From JBMYXZ01 sp049608925 (lineage in GTDB: Bacteria; Pseudomonadota; Alphaproteobacteria; JAGOMX01), in the NCBI GenBank assembly GCA_049608925.1, contig JBMYXZ010000050.1, forward strand, positions 1 to 10,315: 10,315 bases of DNA, in the 5' to 3' direction. This document shows, piece by piece, positions 6,221 through 10,315 of this stretch. The first letter of the stretch is position 1. Each line of letters opens with the position of its first letter. The notes beneath the pieces were generated by a model that saw only the letters and a list, made by a program, of their open reading frames with translations, did not search any database and was not told the origin of the DNA. Made by a program: the position numbers and the translations under genes.

Positions 6221-7034
6221 TGATATCAATCTGACTAGGCTCCATCAAAGCAGGCGCATGCGCAACATCGGCCACTTCAACGGCTGTTATATTGTTATGG
6301 GTAGCCTTCATTTGCTCTAGAGTGTCTTTCGTCAGAATATCTGAAGTTTCCCCGCGTAGAACCAGCACTGGGCACTTTACCCCTGCCCATTGATCCCATA
6401 AATCAATATCCGGAGCGCCTTCAACTGGGGGAATAATAATATTTGGGTCGTATGCGCATGTGTACCCACCGTCATCCAGTTCCTTGGCAGAATATTTCGC
6501 AATATGCGCCCAATGCTCATCCCGCAATTCCCCAAAAGGTCCGTAAATTTTGCGAAAATGCGCTTCAACCTGTTCAAGACTATCGAAATGTAAAGATTTG
6601 CCTGCATAATCAGCAATGCGCTTTGCTGCGCTTGCGGGAATTTGTGGCCCAACATCATTCATAACCAAGCGACGGATCGGTGAATGAGGCTGTGCAGCCA
6701 ACAACATTCCCAGTACGCCACCCATAGAGGTGCCAACCCAATCTACGCTTGCCACATTAAGGCGCGCCATCAGTGCCGTCAGATCCGCGAGATATTGTGG
6801 AAAATTATACAGGTATGCCTCAGGCAACCAGTCGCTTTTTCCACGCCCCACTATATCAGGGCAAATGATGCGATAATCCGACATTAATTCCCTAGATAAG
6901 AAGTCGAAATCACGGCCATTGCGGGTTAGACCATGCACGCAGACAACGGCATTTTTGTTCTCTGCGCCCCATTCAACATAGGCCATTTTGTGAAAACCTG
7001 CAGTACTAAGACAATCAATATAATGTTGCTGCAT
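6192..7034 (-). CDS. Alpha/beta-fold hydrolase
   Basis: A 280-residue serine hydrolase of the alpha/beta-hydrolase superfamily; the reaction is not identifiable. Numbering from the upstream ATG, visible elements are the oxyanion HG (36-37, VCVHGLTRNG), a DIVGRGKSD loop (62-70), the nucleophile elbow GTSMGG with Ser105, the acid Asp234 (LRGETSDIL) and the histidine His261 (ADVAHAPALM), so the triad is complete. No signal peptide, hence cytoplasmic. Two in-frame ATGs are 6 bases apart (7040 and 7034): AAGGA abuts the first with no spacer but sits 6 bases before the second, so 7034 is preferred. It follows the photolyase by 9 bases and its ribosome site overlaps the photolyase stop codon, which implies an operon and probably translational coupling. 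Its 3' end runs 29 bases into the converging oxidoreductase gene. Homologues are often annotated as haloalkane dehalogenase-like or esterase; I would not choose. Confidence 0.88.
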   Translation of the reverse strand: MQQHYIDCLSTAGFHKMAYVEWGAENKNAVVCVHGLTRNGRDFDFLSRELMSDYRIICPDIVGRGKSDWLPEAYLYNFPQYLADLTALMARLNVASVDWVGTSMGGVLGMLLAAQPHSPIRRLVMNDVGPQIPASAAKRIADYAGKSLHFDSLEQVEAHFRKIYGPFGELRDEHWAHIAKYSAKELDDGGYTCAYDPNIIIPPVEGAPDIDLWDQWAGVKCPVLVLRGETSDILTKDTLEQMKATHNNITAVEVADVAHAPALMEPSQIDIITRWMRDTA

Positions 7035-7040
7035 TTCCAT

Positions 7041-7045
7041 TCCTT
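7041..7045 (-). promoter_or_regulatory. Ribosome binding site AAGGA deciding the hydrolase start
   Basis: AAGGA overlaps the photolyase stop codon (7044-7046) and is 6 bases before the ATG at 7032-7034, but directly adjacent to the ATG at 7038-7040. Spacing favours the inner start. Confidence 0.6.
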
Positions 7046-8393
7046 ATTTTATGTGCTCATACGCTTGCAGAGCTCTTTCACGCCCCTCTTCATGGGGAAC
7101 AACAGGCTTTGGCATACCGGCTTCCCAGGGAGCATGAATCTTATCATTTGATAAGTTTACCACTTCTGGCACCCATTTGCGCACATATTTGCCTTCTGGG
7201 TCAAATTTTTTACCTTGCAAGATGGGATTAAATATCCGGAAATAGGGTTGCGCATCAGCACCTGATCCAGCAACCCACTGCCAATTTGCTACATTGCTGG
7301 CAATATCAGCATCGACCAGTGTATCCCAGAACCATTCTTCGCCTTGCTTCCAATGGATCAACATATGCTTGGTCAAAAGCGATCCCACAATCATGCGAAC
7401 GCGATTATGCATATATCCCGTCTGCCACAGCTCTCGCATGCCAGCATCTGCAATCGGATAGCCCATCTTGCCTAACTGCCAAGCCTGCAAAAACTTTTCA
7501 TTTGGCTGCCAGGGGAAAGACTCGAACTTTTTATTAAAAGGCGCCTCAATCATATAGGGAAAGTTACAAATCAAGTTATAGCTGAATTCACGCCACACGA
7601 GCTCTTGCATAAAGTGAACAATATTTTTGTCATCTCCTGCCGCAGCAGCAGCCATCCATACTTGCTTGGGACTTATCTCCCCGAACCGCAAATAGGGCGA
7701 TAGGCGAGATGTGCACTCAATAGCCGGGAAATCACGGCCTTCTTTATAATTATAGACTTTATCCGCAAGAAAGGACGTCAGCAATCTATGTGCCTCATCC
7801 TCTCCAGGCTTCCAAGCCTGTTGCAGGCCCTTCGACCAATCAGGCTTTGTGGGTAGCAAGCTCCAGTCTTCCAGCTGATTACTGTTAACGTCCGGCGTGA
7901 TCTTTATATTATCTGGCTTTTGCAGGCACCCCCCAGTGATTTCACGTCGCAGGCATTCTTTCCAGAACGGGGTAAAGACCTTAAACGGCAGGCCTTGCTT
8001 GTTTTTAACAGCCTGTGGTTCAAACAGTAGAGTACCGGGAAAAGTTTGAAAGCTTGCCCCGAAGAAGTCGGCAATTTTCTGATCTCTTCCGCGCTGCAAC
8101 GGATTAAAGCTTTTCGAGCAATATATAGCATCCGCCCCATACGTTTTGGCGATTTCCTGAAGATGCTCTAAAGCATCACCTTTTCTCAAGACCAGTTCTC
8201 CCAACGACTTTTCTAAAGACTTCAGACTGTGATGCAACCACCATCGGCTTGCGCCACCCAATGGCCTGCAGCCCTTATAGCTCTCATCGAGAATGTATAC
8301 AGGAATTACCTCACCGCGTTTACATGCCGCCCACAGAGCCGGGTGGTCTGACAGGCGCAAATCATCTTGAAACCAAACGATTGTTTTAGGCAT
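7044..8393 (-). CDS. phr: Deoxyribodipyrimidine photolyase (class I CPD photolyase)
   Basis: A 449-residue blue-light enzyme that splits UV-induced cyclobutane pyrimidine dimers with reduced FAD. The N-terminal antenna domain starts IVWFQDDLRLSDHPAL (5-20). The FAD-binding helical domain has TSRLSPYLRFGEIS (228-241), ELVWREFSYNL (264-274), TGYMHNRVRM (325-334) and WQWVAGSGADAQPYFRIFNP (371-390). Spacing against E. coli PhrB shows all three electron-transfer tryptophans: Trp295, Trp348 and Trp371 for W306, W359 and W382, so it should be photoreducible. The DNA-repair form is favoured over a signalling cryptochrome by its length with no C-terminal tail and by close resemblance to PhrB; a cryptochrome role is not fully excluded. 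Which antenna cofactor is bound cannot be told. The ribosome site is weak (AAGAAAG close to the ATG). It heads a two-gene operon with the hydrolase and is divergent from the AlkB-like gene. Confidence 0.95.
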   Translation of the reverse strand: MPKTIVWFQDDLRLSDHPALWAACKRGEVIPVYILDESYKGCRPLGGASRWWLHHSLKSLEKSLGELVLRKGDALEHLQEIAKTYGADAIYCSKSFNPLQRGRDQKIADFFGASFQTFPGTLLFEPQAVKNKQGLPFKVFTPFWKECLRREITGGCLQKPDNIKITPDVNSNQLEDWSLLPTKPDWSKGLQQAWKPGEDEAHRLLTSFLADKVYNYKEGRDFPAIECTSRLSPYLRFGEISPKQVWMAAAAAGDDKNIVHFMQELVWREFSYNLICNFPYMIEAPFNKKFESFPWQPNEKFLQAWQLGKMGYPIADAGMRELWQTGYMHNRVRMIVGSLLTKHMLIHWKQGEEWFWDTLVDADIASNVANWQWVAGSGADAQPYFRIFNPILQGKKFDPEGKYVRKWVPEVVNLSNDKIHAPWEAGMPKPVVPHEEGRERALQAYEHIK

Positions 8394-8408
8394 AACTTTC
8401 TTTATAAT
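8381..8408 (+). promoter_or_regulatory. Candidate promoter of the AlkB-like gene
   Basis: A perfect TATAAT (8403-8408) follows TTGTTT (8381-8386) with a 16-base spacer. The leader to the chosen ATG at 8497 would be about 80 bases. The -10 overlaps the palindrome at 8404-8418, so a repressor bound there would block it. Confidence 0.35.
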
Positions 8409-8418
8409 GCTGCATTAT
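8404..8418. repeat. Perfect palindrome ATAATGC-T-GCATTAT, possible operator
   Basis: Seven-base arms around a single T lie in the 103-base region between the divergent photolyase and AlkB-like genes, 11 bases upstream of the photolyase ATG. They overlap the TATAAT of the plus-strand candidate promoter and a CATAAT on the minus strand. This is the geometry of a shared operator, but no regulator is encoded in the window and the site does not match the LexA boxes known to me. Confidence 0.45.
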
Positions 8419-8485
8419 GGGTAAGATATACGGATTTACTATCCATTGAAAGCACCATAATATCAGATGTCTTTAACCAAATATC

Positions 8486-8492
8486 AGGGAAG
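8486..8492 (+). promoter_or_regulatory. Ribosome binding site AGGGAAG of the AlkB-like gene
   Basis: AGGGA ends 6 bases before the ATG at 8497. No comparable site precedes the in-frame ATG at 8467, so this decides the start. Confidence 0.7.
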
Positions 8493-8496
8493 CCCG

Positions 8497-9213
8497 ATGA
8501 AACCTATCTATCTCGCAATTATTATAAGTCTCTTTCTAGGCCATCAACTGAATGCCACACACCTTATCCAGCAGCATTTTCATACGGCATCAATAGCAGA
8601 TACCACCTGGCCAGAATACAAGAAAGAAATTCTTAACATCGTTCAGGACAAAGCCCCTGCCAATAACCCCGCATATTCAAAAAGGTCTACCAGAGACACA
8701 TGGAACTATGGCTATAGCTTTTATCAATTCGACGATGACGGAAACCCAAAATTCAACAAGATTCCTCAATGGTTACAAGACCTTGGGGAAAAGGTGTCCA
8801 GTAAGTTTAAGGATAAAGTGCCAGATGGGTTTGTGATAGATAACATCTTGATAGCTGACTATAAGACAGGTGACCAAGTCACGCCTCACTTTGACTTTGG
8901 CAAGAATAATTACCCGCATGAAAATCGCTACCCCTATAATAAAGCAGACTTGAACTATCATTACGGTGATATTGTCCTGGGGCTCGTGGTGGAAATAGAC
9001 GAAGATGCACACCTTTATTGGGTATATAGCGAAGATACCAATGGCTTGCCAGATGAAAAAGCACTAGCTGATTATTCAATGAATGAAAAAGAAGCAGATG
9101 TTTATATGATTGAAGGACCAATCAGATTTCATCCCTATTATCATGCCGTAACACCCGCAAAGAACCGCCGGATATCAATAACATTCAGACAGACTATATT
9201 TCAGGATAAGTAA
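8497..9213 (+). CDS. AlkB-like 2-oxoglutarate/Fe(II) dioxygenase with signal peptide
   Basis: A 238-residue protein. Residues 1-20 form a classic signal peptide: Met-Lys-Pro, the hydrophobic core IYLAIIISLFL, then HQLNA with a likely cut after Ala20. The mature part has the AlkB-type iron site: His131 and Asp133 in TPHFDFG and distal His216 in YYHAV, followed by RISITFR (225-231), the RxxxxxR segment whose first Arg binds 2-oxoglutarate in AlkB. Before it, EADVYMIEGPIRF matches the usual AlkB strand. The motif order and the closing segment fit AlkB better than prolyl hydroxylase or PhyH families. AlkB enzymes oxidatively demethylate alkylated bases in the cytoplasm; export argues that this one has another substrate (modified protein, exogenous nucleic acid or host molecule), which is inference. 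The start at 8497 is chosen for its ribosome site and because it makes the signal peptide N-terminal. It is divergent from the photolyase and is followed by a hairpin. Confidence 0.8.
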   Translation: MKPIYLAIIISLFLGHQLNATHLIQQHFHTASIADTTWPEYKKEILNIVQDKAPANNPAYSKRSTRDTWNYGYSFYQFDDDGNPKFNKIPQWLQDLGEKVSSKFKDKVPDGFVIDNILIADYKTGDQVTPHFDFGKNNYPHENRYPYNKADLNYHYGDIVLGLVVEIDEDAHLYWVYSEDTNGLPDEKALADYSMNEKEADVYMIEGPIRFHPYYHAVTPAKNRRISITFRQTIFQDK

Positions 9214-9223
9214 CCAGGTAAAG

Positions 9224-9256
9224 CTATAAGAAGCTCTTTAATAGGGCTTCTTATAG
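9224..9256. terminator. Strong hairpin between convergent genes, probable bidirectional terminator
   Basis: CTATAAGAAGC (9224-9234) and GCTTCTTATAG (9246-9256) are perfect reverse complements. The stem extends inward through T9235-G9245 (wobble), C9236-G9244 and T9237-A9243 to a 5-base loop, giving 14 pairs. It lies 11 bases after the AlkB-like stop and 68 bases beyond the NDUFA9-like stop on the other strand. There is no long T tract on either side, so it may work through Rho or by protecting 3' ends instead of as a canonical intrinsic terminator. Confidence 0.6.
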
Positions 9257-9323
9257 ATAAGTCGTACGAGACAGAATCATCAACATTGATAGACTCAGTG
9301 CGCATACAGTACATAGAATTGGG

Positions 9324-10271
9324 TCAAGCATGTCTTTTATACCTTCCAAGATATTCTGGTACTATACTTTCCATGGCAGCAGGTTTTATGTCAAGCTCTT
9401 TGAAAGACAACGCACCTGAATGCACTACACTGTCTTTTTGCAGCAACTTCACCTGATCTGCCGTTAGGGGTGCATCAGGTATCCACTGCATCAGCCTGCC
9501 AAGTATATCAGCAGCAGGGTATGGGATAGGAACGAACATACTATTGCGACCTGTTATCTCGCCCACATACTCCAGAATCTCTTTAAAAGAATACACCTGG
9601 GGCCCGCCCAGCTCGTATACTTTGCCATTATAAGGACAGCTCGTTGTGCGACGATCACAGACAACACGCATGATGGCTTCTGCCACATCACAGACATAAA
9701 CGGGCTGAAACTTTGTTTCACCACCGCCAACTAACGGCAATGCAGGCGAAATACGCGCCATTGAGGCAAACATGTTCATGAAGCGGTCTTCGGCGCCAAA
9801 TATAACACTGGGACGCACAATCGTAGCATTGGGGAAGTTCTTCCAAACCCGGGCCTCACCTTGCCCTTTAGTAGAAGCATATTTAGAAGGTGAATTTGGA
9901 TCTGCATTAATCGCAGACATTTGAACAAATTTTTTCACACCACTTTCAGATGCGACCTGAGAAATCAGATTTGGCCCAATGACATGTAGATCTTCAAAAG
10001 TATTCTTGCTTTTTTCCTGCAACACACCAATTAAGTTCACAACTGCATATGAACCATCAATCGCTTGGGCAATGCTTTCTTTGTCTCTTATATTAACCTC
10101 AACCGGGGTAATTTGCCCAACGTCTCCCATTGTCTTTAAAAAAAGAGCGCTTTTTGCATATCGCCCCGCGATACGGATGATTGCCCCCTCTTTCGCCAGC
10201 TTTTGGACAACATAGCGCCCTACAAAGCCAGAGCCTCCAAAAATTGTTACCAGCTTTCCTTTAATTGACAT
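9324..10271 (-). CDS. NDUFA9-like (39 kDa complex I subunit) atypical SDR NAD(P)-binding protein
   Basis: A 315-residue atypical extended short-chain dehydrogenase. A glycine-rich cofactor motif FGGSGFVGR is at 11-19 with Arg33 and Arg37 after the second strand, suggesting NADP(H). Ser119, Tyr131 and Lys135 (YASTKGQGE) sit where SDRs carry the catalytic Ser/YxxxK, followed by ATIVRPSVIFGAEDRFMN (149-166), a signature of the NDUFA9/complex I 39 kDa family. In mitochondria and alphaproteobacteria such proteins associate with NADH:ubiquinone oxidoreductase at the peripheral arm and are structural rather than clearly enzymatic. No signal peptide; no other complex I gene is in view. The ATG at 10269-10271 has no good ribosome site before it, but the protein begins at the family's usual place just before the first strand. 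It converges on the AlkB-like gene across a hairpin. Identification is good; the complex I role is by homology. Confidence 0.88.
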   Translation of the reverse strand: MSIKGKLVTIFGGSGFVGRYVVQKLAKEGAIIRIAGRYAKSALFLKTMGDVGQITPVEVNIRDKESIAQAIDGSYAVVNLIGVLQEKSKNTFEDLHVIGPNLISQVASESGVKKFVQMSAINADPNSPSKYASTKGQGEARVWKNFPNATIVRPSVIFGAEDRFMNMFASMARISPALPLVGGGETKFQPVYVCDVAEAIMRVVCDRRTTSCPYNGKVYELGGPQVYSFKEILEYVGEITGRNSMFVPIPYPAADILGRLMQWIPDAPLTADQVKLLQKDSVVHSGALSFKELDIKPAAMESIVPEYLGRYKRHA

Positions 10272-10301
10272 GTGCCATAATTCTTTAAAAAACGTACATA
10301 G

Positions 10302-10307
10302 ATTGTA
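10302..10307 (-). promoter_or_regulatory. Possible -10 box TACAAT for the NDUFA9-like gene
   Basis: Minus-strand TACAAT matches five of six consensus bases and would start transcription about 24 bases before the ATG. The matching -35 would lie outside the window, so it cannot be tested here. Confidence 0.25.
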
Positions 10308-10315
10308 GCCCGCCC

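Noticed and set aside
8394..8496. LexA-type SOS box controlling the photolyase
   Set aside because: No GTTC-N7-GTTC or CTG-N10-CAG type site is visible in the region.
8467..9213. AlkB-like protein starting at the upstream ATG 8467
   Set aside because: No ribosome site precedes it, and it would place ten polar residues before the signal peptide; the ATG at 8497 has AGGGAAG at correct spacing.

Overview
The window is a compact stretch of bacterial chromosome, most likely from an alphaproteobacterium of moderate G+C. Three things point that way: the homologue of the NDUFA9 (39 kDa) complex I accessory subunit, which among bacteria is mainly alphaproteobacterial; the style of the DnaQ C-terminus; and the phosphoglycerate kinase. 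I cannot place it at order level. No stretch over 300 bases lacks a gene. I see no tRNA, rRNA, insertion sequence or CRISPR array.

Left part (1-3050): the 3' end of dnaQ (+) meets, with 2 bases between stop codons, a minus-strand run read pgk -> NeuD/PglD-type sugar acyltransferase -> five-bladed beta-propeller glycosidase-like protein. The last two genes are 1 base apart and form a clear pair, probably for glycan or nucleotide-sugar modification. pgk is 71 bases upstream, and a possible separate promoter for the pair lies in that gap.

Centre (3051-6220): pgk is divergent, across 56 bases, from a 1037-residue multidomain redox protein. Its order is: novel N-terminal region, GltD/NfnL-like iron-sulphur and FAD/NAD(P) module, then a PyrK/NfnS-like ferredoxin-reductase module with a C-terminal [2Fe-2S]-type cysteine set. 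It looks like a single-chain, reversed-order relative of NADH-dependent ferredoxin:NADP+ oxidoreductase and is the most unusual protein here.

Right part (6192-10315): a minus-strand pair, class I photolyase then alpha/beta hydrolase, converges on the redox gene with a 29-base coding overlap. Divergent from the photolyase is an AlkB-type 2-oxoglutarate/Fe(II) dioxygenase that carries a clear signal peptide, odd for a family of cytoplasmic nucleic-acid repair enzymes. The intergenic region has a perfect 15-base palindrome. A strong hairpin separates this gene from the converging NDUFA9-like gene, whose start is near the right edge.

The genes do not form one pathway. The themes are DNA maintenance (dnaQ, photolyase, AlkB-like), central carbon metabolism (pgk), redox and respiration (fused oxidoreductase, NDUFA9-like) and a small glycan-related pair. 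Family calls rest on motifs read by eye; no database search was run.
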